Origin: Theristus sp. LFF4_11
Lineage: Eukaryota; Nematoda; Chromadorea; Monhysterida; Xyalidae
Length of the DNA: 64,000 nucleotides
Reading direction: 5' to 3'
Assembly (NCBI GenBank): GCA_030248135.1
Contig: JASANC010003583.1
Location: forward strand, 1-64,000
Position 1 is the first letter of the stretch; the number at the start of each line of letters is the position of its first letter. A model generated the notes under the pieces. It saw nothing but the letters and a program-made list of their open reading frames with translations, was not told the origin of the DNA and did no database searches. Positions 32,343 through 44,759 of the stretch are shown one piece after another. The translations under genes and the position numbers were made by a program.

Positions 32343-32550
32343 TTCTTGGTTGTGTTGTTTTGTGACTGTGAGTCTGATTTTGTTGTTTCAGTGAGCGATT
32401 TGGATTCTGGTGTTGTTGAACGTTCTCTCCATTCGTTCAGTGCTATTGCCAGTTGTTGCGTCCGTCGCAAATACGTTTGTGAATTTTGTTCTGGGGGAAA
32501 GAAAATACATTGTGAAATTCAGCGGACAACAGGTGGAACTTTTGAAAAAA

Positions 32551-33251
<701 letters not shown>

Positions 33252-34076
33252 TGGAAGTATGCGTCTGCCTGTTGTCGTTGTCTCGTGCCTGCAATTTCGT
33301 ACATCACAGTTTTCTTTTGTGATATAAATCTCGTATGAATTTTTAACTTATTTTCAATACGGTTGATTGGCTGCTGTGGTTGTTTATTTTGTCTGTAATA
33401 GTTGATTGAATACGATGTTATTGTAGCTGAATTTGTGACAAGATACAAAAATGCTGCATTCTTTCCAAAAAACACAGAAAAAATCAAGCGATGCTGCGAA
33501 CCAGCATTGTTTCCAGTCCGTACTCTTTATCCAGTTTGAACAAAAGGTTCGTTCAACAAAACTTCAATCGACATGAGGATGACACCAGAGAACAATTGTC
33601 AAAACATTTTACGACCACACAAACATGTCTGCGAGAAAAGGGCTACATCATCAGAGTTGTTAACAAGAAAAAAAATTCAGCAACAGAAAAAAACCGTGGA
33701 CGCTTGAACACACCAAACGTTTGGCTGCATGATCGCATGTAAAACGCCAGAATATCTGAAAAACAGACCCTTTCGGTTTTCCCTACAACTAAAAATGATT
33801 TGAATTTTTGCGACATCAGATCTGACCCTCCAGCTTTCGCTCGGTGTATTCAGCTGTACACAGAAAGCGTAACTACTAAAATCACTAAAATAAAAACAAG
33901 AAATTCAACCCGAGTAACTCACACACACACGGACAAGACAAACAGAACAGCAACAACACGCAAGTACAAAAAAACTGATTTCAACTTTCAAGAGACCGAG
34001 AAAACACAAATCAATTGGATAACGAGGCTCAAAATCGGCAACGACGAAAAAAACAGCAACAAAAATCGATCCAAAA
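33252..34076. other. Convergent intergenic region between SEC61 gamma and SmD2
   Basis: Likely 3' UTRs of both genes (AATAAA-like signals are not sharply placed). Contains a short CA run near 33920. No coding exon seen. Confidence 0.35.
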
Positions 34077-35497
34077 TCAATCGGATGGTTGTCCAAGCGG
34101 GTTTTTCAGCACAAGAATCACGGAGTCGCCGCGAAGGAACATCTTCGAGATGAATCGGTCGCGCGCCACTGGTTTCGACTGAAAAAAAAACGTTTTTTTT
34201 TTCAAATAAACAAAAACGCCGGCGGGAGAGGACAGTCAAACAGAGAAGCGCGCGAAATCGAGGAACACACTGCAAGTTTATACAGAACTTAACAGAGCGC
34301 GTGCGCGGTGTACCATGATGGAGGGTGAGCTACTGAATGTTTGCGGGACGATGGACGAACCACCCCGTTTAAGAGCCCGCTGGCTATCTCTGTACCACCA
34401 CCGCACAGGTCTGCTGTTCTGGTCTCTTCGCGAAAATCAACCAATCTCTGCTACAGACATGATTGCCTGTTTTATAATCCCGAACATCATCCCCAAAAAA
34501 ACTGCTCACCTTCTTTTTGCCCTTGCCCGACTTTGGCAGTTCCGTCCACATTTCCTTCACATCGACCAGTACCATATTGCAATGGCTGAAAAACGATTCG
34601 CGTTTTTTGGACCTTTTGTCACATTCATTTGAGTGTTTATGGAGAACATGAATACATTTGTGCTTCATACTGCAATTGCAAAATTTCGCGCGCTGTATTC
34701 TGCGAAAAAAGGTGATAGGTTTCAACAATCACACTTTACATACCGATCGAATGCTTTGACGCGCGCCAGCAGCTTCTTGTTATTTCGACAGTTGATTAGT
34801 ACCTAAAAACGACTGGCACCATTATTCACAGTCCGGTCCGGTCATGAAAAATATAAAACAATGGGAAAACATTTTTTTCTCCGCCAATAAGGTGCGAGGT
34901 GCGCACACCGGCGGAGTTCGGCTCGGCAAACCGAGGCACTTGATTACGAAAAAAAGGTTTCACAAAGACCACCTGCGGTGCCCGGTCTTCCTCCGTGGTA
35001 CACCACAGCATTGTGTGCCTGTGGTACAACTGTGCCTACTCGCGCCTAACTGCCGACCTGCGTGACTGTTCTTGAAAGACTACGTCAAAATCGAGAGCGG
35101 GTCAACGTTGAACTGTGAGGTGCGCACCTTGAATCCGCAAACCCAAGCAATAGTCCGCAAAAAGGTTTGACAAAGACAGCGGACAACGACGCAGCTCCCA
35201 CACTGCGTCCGCACCCGACCGAGCCCGCTCGATCGGCCAAATTGCGTCACTACCATTCCCACCTGTTGGGCGATGAACAACAACAAAGAAAGACAAGGTC
35301 TGGTCTTGCTCCGTGGTACACCACGGTATTGTGCGCGTGGTACACCACGAATGTACACTCGTGCTTAACAACAGCCGACCTGCGTGTTGTTCTTGACGGA
35401 CTGCGTCAAAATCGAGAGCGGGCCAACATTGAACTCTTCTTGCTCCTTGGCCGCAATCTCCTCTGGCGTCATCTCCGCTTTCGGCTTTTGCGCTGAC
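34077..35497 (-). CDS. SNRPD2: Small nuclear ribonucleoprotein SmD2
   Basis: Exons, right to left: 35380-35497, 34744-34802, 34510-34585 and 34077-34178, phases closing. With one initiator Met the protein is 118 aa, the usual SmD2 length. It carries [33 protein letters not shown], then the Sm fold: [20 protein letters not shown] (Sm1), [13 protein letters not shown], and [14 protein letters not shown] (Sm2). SmD2 is part of the heptameric Sm ring on spliceosomal U snRNAs. The first exon seen begins with the G of the start codon (acceptor TTTTAG, then GTCAGCG), so the A and U must come from an upstream exon, which I could not place between 35498 and 36660. The intron between 34586 and 34743 is largely a family C repeat. 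A broken copy of the first exon lies in intron 1. Confidence 0.93.
34640..34740. repeat. Family C repeat filling SmD2 intron 3
   Basis: Contains CATACTGCAATTGCAAAATT, CGCGCTGTATTCTGCGAAAA and GGTGATAGGTTTCAACAATC, the family C right half. It covers most of the 158-bp intron and reaches to within a few bases of the 5' splice site. Confidence 0.6.
34870..35380. repeat. Tandem ~300-bp duplication in SmD2 intron 1 with a broken exon copy
   Basis: Two units share GGTTT-ACAAAGAC, CGGTCTTCCTCCGTGGTACA / CTGGTCTTGCTCCGTGGTAC, the ACCGACCTGCGTG exon end, and TCAAAATCGAGAGCGGG. In the upstream unit, 35052-35115 (minus) is a copy of the 3' part of SmD2 exon 35380-35497 (FNVDPLSIL) with an in-frame stop and other changes. 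An ACAACGACGCAGCTCC ... CCGACCGAGCCCGCTCG segment (about 35180-35235) recurs at 20545-20600 in the zinc-finger gene. Confidence 0.65.
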
Positions 35498-36663
35498 CTA
35501 AAAACAAATTTTTCTCAGATTCAAAATTACCATTCGCTGATTGATCTCAGAACTTTTGAAACACAAATTTGGGAAAGCTGTATCTACAATCCCAATGTTC
35601 ATTTATAATCGCGTTCACTGGCTTCAACAGTTAGCACACAAAAAATTAAAAAAGTTCAGGACAACTATAGTTGCACAGGACGAGTACGCTTATCAGCCAA
35701 TCAACTGATGACGTTTGAAAAATACCAAACAACCGATCAACAGCCAGGTAAACGTAATCTGTAAAAGTCAAACCCACATGTCTGGTTTATAATGTCGTAA
35801 TCAGCAATTGCTGTCCAAAAAATGCACTTCGGAAAGGTGGAAATGCTGAAACGGGTCGAAATTCACAATCACAGTACCACAAATAATAAAATAACAAATG
35901 TAATAAGATTATTTCAAAATAACATCCACTTGTTGTGGATGCAACCGCTTGCCACGGTCTTTCTCCGGTAGGTTCACACAGTTCACGCAACAATTGCCGT
36001 GATAAAAGTTTTATTTTCCAACCAGCACATCTTTGCACGGATAAAAAGAAGTTCTTGAACATCAGTGTCTGTCTGATTTCGAATTCTGGTCACTTTTTTC
36101 AACCAAGTGGCAATGAAGTGTACACATTTCGTTTCCATAACTTATTCAACCAACTCCGACAACACAATGAACAATAAGAACAAAAACTTCATATTCAAAA
36201 CGGAATAGTTTCAAACAAAAATCGGAAAATTTGCAGAAACAATCCAGATAAACAAGAAACGTCAGTAGAAATGAAACGAGGATGAAACAAAACCATAAAA
36301 ACAAAGTAAGCTGTGGTGTCACTGGTTTTTGCCAATAAAAAACTCCAACATTCAACGAACAGAGACATACCAAAAAAAACGCAATAACAACAAATCTCTC
36401 ACACCGATTAATTGACTTTCCACCTTTTCATCGGAACTTCGACCACTAGTCGATTATCACAGAATCAAGCTGACTGGCTCCATCGTTCTTTCGCAACCAA
36501 TCAGCGCACCAGAATCAAAATGCAGCCAGCCAATCAGATTCCGTCGCAGGCAAACGGCGGCAAATTTTCGGAACACATGTTGGAGCAAAAAAAACAATCT
36601 TCGTTGTCACCACTCCAGTTTGCCACAGAATCAACAAAATCGCTTTGCGTTTCTCAAACTGCC
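35498..36663. other. Region between SmD2 and GLD-2 genes
   Basis: Should hold the SmD2 promoter and its first (start-codon) exon, plus the GLD-2 3' UTR. Several ATGT words on the minus strand could supply an AT/GT donor, so the exon cannot be chosen from sequence alone. Confidence 0.35.
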
Positions 36664-39600
36664 TCAAACGAGCACATTGATCGCGGCCAAACTCGGCGCC
36701 GGTCGTCTGAACACGGCCACGGCGCCACGGAACGCCTCCAGGATGCGATTGAACTGCGCCTGGCTGAGCACGCAGCGGGCGGTGTTGCCGCCGTCGAACG
36801 GCTCCTCGATGAAGATCAGATAGCGGTCGGTGCTCGGGTCGAGCTCGTGGCTGGAAAATGAGTTCTCATCTCGAGTTTAAAAGATTTGAAAAAAGTTTAC
36901 AAAATGGTTTTAAAAAAGTTCTCCTGCTTTTAGCTCTCAAGATTTTCCACACTATTCGCCGATTTTTCGTCAGCAGTTTGTTTTTTGTGTGTTTTGTGTG
37001 GAGTCTCTGCAGGAATGAAATGCGTGCATAAACAAACTGTACTGAACGAACGAAGAGTAGTTTACAGAGGCGAACTCCAAATTACAGGTTGCTGTAAATA
37101 CGAACTCTAAATCAAGAAGATGCAGACGTTGCTGTGGGTGAAGGCGGAGTTTTGGTTTGCACAGAAAGCATGCATGCACGTGACCACCAACCAATCAGCT
37201 GATTGTCTATAATTCAGAGTTCGACTGCAAGCGACGGTTTCGCCAAAACCCAGAAAACCATGCAGAGAACGCCGTCAAGTAGGGCGCCCGTCGAGTGTTT
37301 CTGCCATTAAGTGCCTAAACAATTCTTGGTTCGATTCCCCGGGAGGCAACGGACAAGAGTCTACACTACGACACGAGGCCACGATGGAGTCTCAGCTCAT
37401 CAGAGAAAAACTCGAAATTCATTTAGACAATTCACCGCTCTGAATTTGGTTGAAACTCAACAAACCGCGGAAATCTGGTGGCGCGCCGGATAGAAATTGC
37501 ATCCGCTGAGAAATCGAACCCCTCGGCGTAGTACGCAAAGAATCCGGCTAGTAAACTGGACAACGATTGTTGATTAGGGTTTCCACCTGGACAAAAACCA
37601 AACGAATAACAAAATTTCACAGCTGAAAATCTATCAAAACAATCAAATCACAAGTGCAAGCTTAATTCACTTAATTCACCAAAGTAGCGCAATGAGAACG
37701 ATCAAGCATTTTTTATAAACAACAACGAAAAAAGGCCAACCGGGTATGGGCGACGGAAAATCCTGTTCCAATTTGATTTCCGTCAACGGTTGCACTCCGG
37801 TGAACCAGTCCGGGTATAGATCTTGTAAATTTGGCAGCACCGGCGGGTAGCAGCCGCACTGCAGATAGTGTAGCACGAGCAGTATGAGCGAGTAGCTGAA
37901 AAATTGACAAAATGTCTGCAAATCTTACGTCGCCTGTTTCGATTTTCATTTGAAAAAAAAATCAAAGTAAAAACTAAGTTGGAAATGTTGTGAATGGCCG
38001 ATGTCGTCTTGATATCAGGCAAGCAAGCGTTCAACACACATCGCAGAAAACCAACTGATTATCTACGTTTTAATAATTGGTACGGTTCATAGCGAGACAA
38101 AGTTCTAATTTGATAATGGTACCCCAATTTGGTATTTTACAATCATAATGTTTACCAGGCCAGGCCAGGCCGAAATGCAGGGGAGTTTTCAGTTCTGTTA
38201 TTCGCTAACCAAGTGTTCAACGTGTCAGGCAATGCGAGTCAACCACAGTATCAACCTTGTTGCCAATAGCAACATCGCGGGGCTCATGCAACTGTTCGGT
38301 TCCCTTCACCGCTTACTCATCACACGATGCACAGTTAGTGCCACAAAACAGGCACTTTTGTCCTCGTCTCGTAGCAATGGCATGGCATTGGTCCACGCTA
38401 CCATCACGGTCTGTTCACCCCTACCCGTAACCACCGTAGTTTGGCACCTTCGAATTTCTGGAACCAGTGGGGGGAGCAACAAATTTTAAAAAAGTCCACC
38501 AACCTATTGAACGTGCCGGCCATCGCATCGTTGATGTCACCCCGGATGGCCCAGTGTTTCACAATCAGGGACAACGCCGGAAATCTGACGTCCACTCTGA
38601 AGAACAGACGTTTTTTCAGTTTGCACTTCAAAGTTTCTTTGCAAAGAACATAAACTGATACGTCGTTCTGAATATCGGACATGATTGGGCTCTCGAATTG
38701 ATTTGAGTAGAAGTTGAGAACATTGTAGTGTATTGGATCGGATTTGGTTGAAATCAAATTACAATCCACGTGTTTTCTTGCAAGAACTCCGGTCCCGATC
38801 TTTTTCTTCATTCGCGACCGCTCTGTATACTGCGAAAAAAACTGACAGGTTTACAACAAACACACTGTACCTCGCATAATAATGCAACAGGTGCGAGTTG
38901 TAGATACCGGCGACGTTATTCACGTTCAAATCGACTTCCAGCTCAAATCTACTGAACAGCTGCAGTCGTAGAATGGGCACTTTTGCGGAAATCAACTCGA
39001 TTCCTTGTACGAGGCGTTTTGAGGAACGTTGCTGTAGCACGCGTTTACAGCGACGCAAGATTTCGAGAGCATATCTGAAATGCAGATTTCAAATGTTGTT
39101 AAGGGGCATTCATAAAGCAGTATTTAGTGACCGAGTAGCAATGTTTTAAACACAGCTATGCATCACTATATATACTGCTTCATGAATGCTGCTCTAGTTC
39201 CATAATCCACCTTGTCGTGTTGAATTTACGTCTGAGATGTCTGTAAACCCCACCCCCACCCCGCAACCCCGCGACCTACTTTCGATCGGTCTACACCTCT
39301 CTGAATGGATGAGTGACGATCAAACCCAGATCCATGCCGGAATTATCCGACCCGCATCCATTGATCGTGCAACCAACGACGTGAAACTGCGGGTCACTCC
39401 GAAAATCCACGTCCCTGTCAAACCAATCACCAATAACACAACGCCCCCCGCGACACCAACTTTCGATCAGTCTGCACCCCTCTGAATGGATGCGCGACGA
39501 CTAAACACAGATCCATATCCGAATTATACGATCCACAGCCATTGATCGTGCTACCAACGGCGTACAATTGCGCGCCGTCGTAGGCCTCGCGTAGCATCGT

Positions 39601-40241
39601 TAGCAGTTCCACGCGAAGCTGCATCTTCCATTGGAACGTCTCGTTGTCCTGGACGGATTGGAAGGGGCGAATGGTGAATGCTGTTGTGAGAGAAGAGAAC
39701 GAAGATCGGAGGTCCAGTCCAGGGTGAAAACAAGTTCAAAAACACATTTTTCCCAAAAAACGAGTTTCATTTCCCTGCCAACCCTGACATTCGTTTCAGA
39801 TTAGCAGCATGACAATTGACTGCGCAGTGCGCACACATTCATGTATCATATTGAAGCGTGCGCGCTGGACTTCACTGTACAATGACTTGCTTCAAATGCC
39901 ATTCCAATTCCATACAGTTGGGAACAACGTGTATTGTGTGATTATATGTCATATTAGCTATATAAGCTGTGGTGATCTGTGATCAGGGGGTAGTTTATTC
40001 TTATTCCTGTCGTAATCATCCTAATCATCCTAATCAGCGTTCATCCTAATAAAAACCCTTTCTATACACAGCCAATCACCACACCGCACCTGCTTATTAT
40101 TCTCATAGTGCACGCCGATTTCATCAGCGATTCGCTGCATCACCGCCGGTTTCGCCCGGACGCACTCAGCACCGAACTCAAGCAGCTTCGCGAAACGTTG
40201 CTGCTTCTGACGCTCTTCGGCGGGCGAACGCACGACGCCGC
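36664..40241 (-). CDS. GLD-2-type cytoplasmic poly(A) polymerase / nucleotidyltransferase
   Basis: Exons, right to left: about 40090-40241, about 39550-39680, 38871-39074, 38504-38596, 37741-37895, 37466-37586, 36664-36850. The nucleotidyltransferase core is clear: VGSTINGCGSYNSDMDLCL has the GS and the D-x-D metal ligands, and exon 3 has the third Asp in VDLNVNNVAGIYNSHLL. The central and PAP-associated domains follow: LSLIVKHWAIRGDIND, SYSLILLVLHYLQCG, LLAGFFAYYAEGFDF and EEPFDGGNTARCVLSQAQF. The order and spacing match GLD-2/TENT2 enzymes, which add adenosines to cytoplasmic mRNAs, classically in germ cells with GLD-3-like partners. No RNA-binding domain is present, as usual. The first exon shown is probably not the true N-terminus, and its donor phase is uncertain. 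Intron copies of families E, C and H are present. Confidence 0.9.
37064..37227. mobile_element. Family B MITE between GLD-2 exons 6 and 7
   Basis: Left CAGAGGCGAACTCCAAATTA; right CACCAACCAATCAGCTGATT ... CAGAGTTCGACTG. Contains GCATGCATGCACGTGACC. Confidence 0.7.
37264..37372 (+). repeat. tRNA-derived SINE-like copy
   Basis: Second copy of the unit at 5487-5600, with AACGCCGTCAAGTAGG, CATTAAGTGCC and the B-box-like TTGGTTCGATTCCCCGGG. Confidence 0.45.
38360..38485. repeat. Family H repeat fragment, in a GLD-2 intron
   Basis: Contains CATTGGTCCACG, CCACCGTAGTTTGGCACCTT and CGAATTTCTGGAACCAGTGG, shared in order with 50405-50530 and 10845-10995. Confidence 0.4.
39100..39194. mobile_element. 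Family E hairpin MITE, in a GLD-2 intron
   Basis: TTAAGGGGCATTCATAAAGC ... ACTGCTTCATGAATGCTGC, with a TTTTAAACACAGCTATGC centre. Confidence 0.7.
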
Positions 40242-40545
40242 CTGGGCGTGGAAAACAAGCAAAACAAAGTGATTGATTGAATGAATAGATTCTTTGTGTA
40301 TTGAAATTGCATCGACATCCATATTGAAATCGTGGTTGCAAATCGACAAAATCTGGCCAGTTTTTAAGAAAAAAGGTCACCCGATTCAACAGAGGACCAG
40401 ACGTTTTGCTGCGTGATCGAATGACCAATTGAGGTAAGCTGTGGTATATTGCCAGTGCTGCTGCTTTGTGCGTTGAGCGAGCGGTCCTGAAAAAAGAACC
40501 CTGTCATGGTGTTTTACTATTGCTCCAACTATCCAGGTGCCTAAC

Positions 40546-41613
40546 TAGGGGTGGGTCGGTATAAAAAACGTTTTTTGGTATAAAAAACGGTATAAAAAAC
40601 GGTTTTTTATACCAGCGCCAAAAAATGGCCAAAATAAATTACCGATATTTTACCGCGTAAATTTTGGTTTTTTTTCCGGTTTTTTATACCGCCGAAGGAC
40701 CCAAATTTCAATTTTTGAAATCACTCAAAATGCACTGTATTCCGCATATCCATTTCAATTTCCATTTTCGCCACTTCATAACTTGATGTTCCGGAGAACA
40801 CAATTCACGCTCTTGGTATAAATAAAGCACACTGAGACCCGTGTCAAGTGTTGCTGGCAACAGCACGGAAACGTTGCCGTCAAACTGCGACAGCACGGAT
40901 TCGTAGTCCCCGTCGGCAGCGTCAGCTGCTGCCACTGAGAACATTGCTGCGCTTGCATCGGCAAATTGTGTGGACAGCTCTGATGACGACTTCACTGATG
41001 ATGATGGTGACGGCTGCATTGATGATACTCATGATGATGATGATGAATAGACAAAAATCGGGTGAATGGCTAATATTTATTCAGTCAAATTTCCTGAAAT
41101 TTTGTGTCTTTGAACTCGGAAATTGCTCAAAGTTTTGTTGGTGATGTCGTCGTGCTGTTGTACTGGTGATAGTGACCCGAATCTCCATCTGATTTTTTTG
41201 CTCTTTCAATTTTGTTCTTGGTTCACTTCTTTCGTCTGTGCGGGTTCGTTATTCTTTTTGTCTTTCGGTGATCTTTTATTTAGAAACGCGGTGAAATTGT
41301 TGTGCAGTTACATATCTCTCGATCGTGTCAGTTCAATTGATTTGCATGTATCACATTCCTTGCTGTTGCACATGTCAATCTGTCTTGCGCTAGTTTTTTT
41401 TGTTTCAAACTCGCATCTGATAATTTTTCTGATGCTGCATTCTCTCTAAGCGCCACCGATTCAAATAAAATCAAGATTGGAATACGTTTCCATTGGGGAA
41501 ACACATACAGTTTCTGGCTAGAATTGTGGTCTTTTACTCATTATTCAGCAGTTTGCGTAAAATCAGAGTACCAGAAATTGTCGCAATCACAAGATTCTTC
41601 AGATACTGGGTCG
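40546..41613. mobile_element. Second hAT-like copy, inverted relative to 31173-32329, right end lost
   Basis: Starts TAGGGGTGGGTCGGTATAAA. The interior is nearly identical to 31173-32329 read on the other strand, including the Asp/Ser-rich frame (here plus strand, about 40848-41050). The right terminus stops after ACTGGGTCGGTAA, lacking the last ~80 bases, so no target duplication is visible. Confidence 0.8.
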
Positions 41614-41701
41614 GTAAGACCCAGCCCCCTCACTTCTTCACTTAACAACACCCTCTCATTAACTGATCACAAAAATAATGTGTTTTCAATCAAATGCAAA
41701 A

Positions 41702-44676
41702 CTATTGTATTCCAAAGAAAGGTTTGCTGCGTGTGTGGTAAACGAAACCACAAAAAACACCAAAAGCCCAACCCAAACCAACCCACGACTCCACGCGCCT
41801 CAACTGCGGCGCCGTGCTTTTGTTGGAGGACTGGCCAGACGTGAAATCAAAATCGAGAATCACTTCGTCGTCATTGGCCAACGTCAGATTTGCGGTGCTC
41901 GCTGCTGGACGCATCTGCTTGACACGACGACCTGCAAAATACGAGTTGCTGATTGGCGGGATTTAGGACGGACTGCTCGCTGATTGGCGGGATTTTGAGC
42001 GGAACGCTTGCTGATTGGTTGGCTAATGAAATATGAAACGACCATCCTTCAGTTCATTTCAAGTTTTGGAGCGATTGAACGGCCTGACGCTGGTGTGCGT
42101 TCAATTGGGGTGGGCTGCTGGGCCCAAGTTCGGACCAGCGGGCGTCCCCCGGCCCGGCCGGCCGTTGGTTTCTTGTTGGCGGTCTCGGGCGGAATTGGCA
42201 GGTCGATCTGAATGGAGTGTGTGTGTGTTGTTATTGTTGTTGTTATTGGCGAGTGTTGCAAGTTGCAACCCTTATATCAGCTCAGCGTTGCGCCGAGCGC
42301 GGCATGGCAGTCCATATGGGCTGCTTTTCCTGCGAGCTCCGTCAAAATGGTACACGTTTAGCGGCCGCTGTCAGGCGGATGCCAGGGAGTGTACCTGCCG
42401 GGATACCAAGGAGCTCAGCTTTCGACGGAGGCGCGCATAGCAACAAAAACCTCACCTGCGTGTCCGCCGTGTCACATTTGTGCAGACTGAATGGAACGTT
42501 TGGCTGCGCTGGGGGCCTTGACTGGATTTCAGCCACACGAGACTAAAAATAAAAAAAACGGCTTTTATCTAGATACCACAGACAAGACTCGAAGTTGAGA
42601 GGGAAATGCGTGCGTGTGGCATCGAAAAAACGTCACCAAAAAAACGCTCATTCATTAGCTCATTTAAGATGGAAAATCAAACGGAATAAAAGAACGAAGA
42701 AATACAAACACCAGGGTAATTCTCGCAACACCGGTATTTTCTGAAGAACAAACGCAAACTGAGTTAGCAAGCAAAGCAACGACTAACCTGCGTTTCGAGT
42801 TTCTGTTTCTCCATTTGCATCAATTTCTGCTCGATTTTCCGACGCTCTTCCTCTAACTTTTCTTGAATCGGCTGAAAAAAAAACATTTTTTTTGTTCTGA
42901 AAACATTGATATCCGCTTGAAATGCAGGTGAGGACAGGAGCGATTCCGGTTCCACATAACCGGTGTTGCTGTGTACGCAACTTCGATACTTCTGAAAGCT
43001 CTGCTGGTACCCCAGTTCATACTGACGTATGCAGATCGTACGTCGACGGATGTCAAAGGCACGTCTCCATGAACGATAGTATGTGAGATCAAGAGGCGTA
43101 ACGTGCCGATCCGCTGATGTTTCAGCCAGACATAACATCCGTCAGCGCTGGTCATCATTTTTGATTGGGCCGTGCAGCCCGGGCCACAGAAAAACACAAG
43201 ACCCGACCCGACGTGACGTGCCGTTTCCGCATCCCTCAGCATAAACGGGCCCTTAACAAAACCGTCCCAACCGACCGGATCGACGATTCTCGCTCGTTTC
43301 ATCGGCTCCAAGCCGGGCGGCACGAGCACGTCGTCGGAGTCGCCGGGTCGTTTTCGATTGAAGTTTTCGCCCGGTTGCGTCACCGATTCACCCGGATTGA
43401 TCACCTCGCCCGCTTGCCATTTTCGGGTGTAACTCGATTTGATGGCGGTGACATTCGCTGCCGCTGCTGTCGCCTTCAGCGTCTCTTTTGGGACGAGCTT
43501 CGCGGCCGCTGCAAAAACCACAACAGTCGCTCTGTGTTGTGTTTCGCTGAGGTATGTTCGTTTTTGAGCCGGTCCTTTTTTGCAGAATACAGAGCACGCG
43601 AATCTTTGAATTACAGTAAGAACGAATGCATCGGGCTTGGTCGATATCAAACACAACACAACCCCATTTGTGGCTAAATACGATTTCTTGCAACTTCGAT
43701 CCCGTTCTTTCTTCCTTCGCGAGCACTGTGTTTTTCGACAAAAGCGACAGGTTCAAACAAACAAGCCGTATATGGCTATGTAGTTTTGGTTGACTGTTTG
43801 CTCAATGCATGTCCTTGTTCGTCTTTTGATCGTCGTTGTTTTTTTTTGTATTTGGAAGGAATTAGAAGGAAGTTAAGAAGTGCTCAGCCTGCAACTGTTG
43901 TCGCTAAATAGTGCAACAAAAACACAATATACGTAAAAAAAACCAGTCAGACAGCCATCGAAATCACTCACCCTCAATCTGTCCCAATTCAGCCAACAGT
44001 TCATGTGCGTTGTTCAAATAAGCAATTTCTTCTGGTTGCATCATTTTGTGATAGAGCAAATATTTCACCATCGTGCGCGCCGCATCTGCCTCGGCGATTT
44101 TTTTCGCCTGAAAAACGATTATTTAGTTTTTTTGCTTAGATTATTTTGGAAGAACCGAGGATTTTATGCTCATTTAGTTTGTCAAAAGCTCCATTTTTAC
44201 AACTCAAAGTTTTTCCTGCCTAACAAACAATGTATGCGAAAAACGATGATGTTCACAATTGACACCCTGCTTCTCTTTTTCAGACATTTCATTTTATTGA
44301 TAATTGACATGTCGCAGCGTTGCAAAATCAGAGGAGAACAAAAAACCCAAGAACAGACGAAAATGACTCACTTTTCCAGTGCCGCGCGCGACGAAGTCGA
44401 TCCCGTCCACTGTGAGATTAGCAACAAACTGCGCCGGCTGATTGTTTATGGTACCGTTGGCGCGGTATTCTCGCTCCACTAGATGGGACAAGAGGAAAAA
44501 CAGGACATTCAGAAACAATTATGAACTTTGTGAATAAAAAAAAATTACAAAAAAGGACAAAAACGGAAAATCTAACCGTCGATTTCAAACTGAGGTCGAC
44601 CGATGCCGCGTTCCCGCTGGCACCACGTGTGCAGAAACGCCTTCACTTCCGGGTGTCTCAGAATTTTCTTGCTCAT
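41702..44676 (-). CDS. Double-stranded RNA-binding-domain protein with coiled coil
   Basis: Exons, right to left: 44577-44676, 44372-44478, 43972-44107, about 43263-43508, 42788-42871, 42456-42521, 42081-42207, and about 41702-41931. Exons 1-3 join into a dsRBD: VKAFLHTWCQRERGIGRPQF, EREYRANGTINNQPAQFVAN, then the basic helix SKKIAEADAARTMVKYLLYH (the Ser/Lys at the join depends on the splice). The FLHTWC opening is like the first dsRBD of DHX9/maleless-type proteins, but no helicase follows. Downstream are a basic, Pro-rich linker (FNRKRPGDSDDVLVPPGLEP), a predicted coiled coil (KLEEERRKIEQKLMQMEKQK), and an Arg/Pro-rich tail ending near DDEVILDFDF. The role is probably nuclear RNA binding (inferred). 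The C-terminal stop is uncertain. An exon-like stretch upstream (44677-44758) reads well in a frame that does not join the start used here. Confidence 0.65.
43013..43257. mobile_element. Family F MITE (Harbinger-like) in the dsRBD gene
   Basis: CAGTTCATACTGACGTATGC at the left, ATAAACGGGCCCTTAA at the right. Contains ACGTCGACGG, GGCACGTCTCCATG and GACGTGACGTGCCG. It abuts the donor of the preceding exon. Confidence 0.6.
43551..43765. mobile_element. Family C MITE, complete copy
   Basis: Left TTTTTTGCAGAATACAGAGC with AATTACAGTAAGAACGAA; right CGTTCTTTCTTCCTTCGCGA with GCGACAGGTTCAAACAAAC. The two halves are imperfect inverses. Confidence 0.65.
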
Positions 44677-44759
44677 CTTTTTTGCGCACACGCCGCCGTC
44701 CGTGCCGCGTGACGGAGAAGGCCCGGGTTAGGTCGTACACGTGCAAAATATTGTCAATC

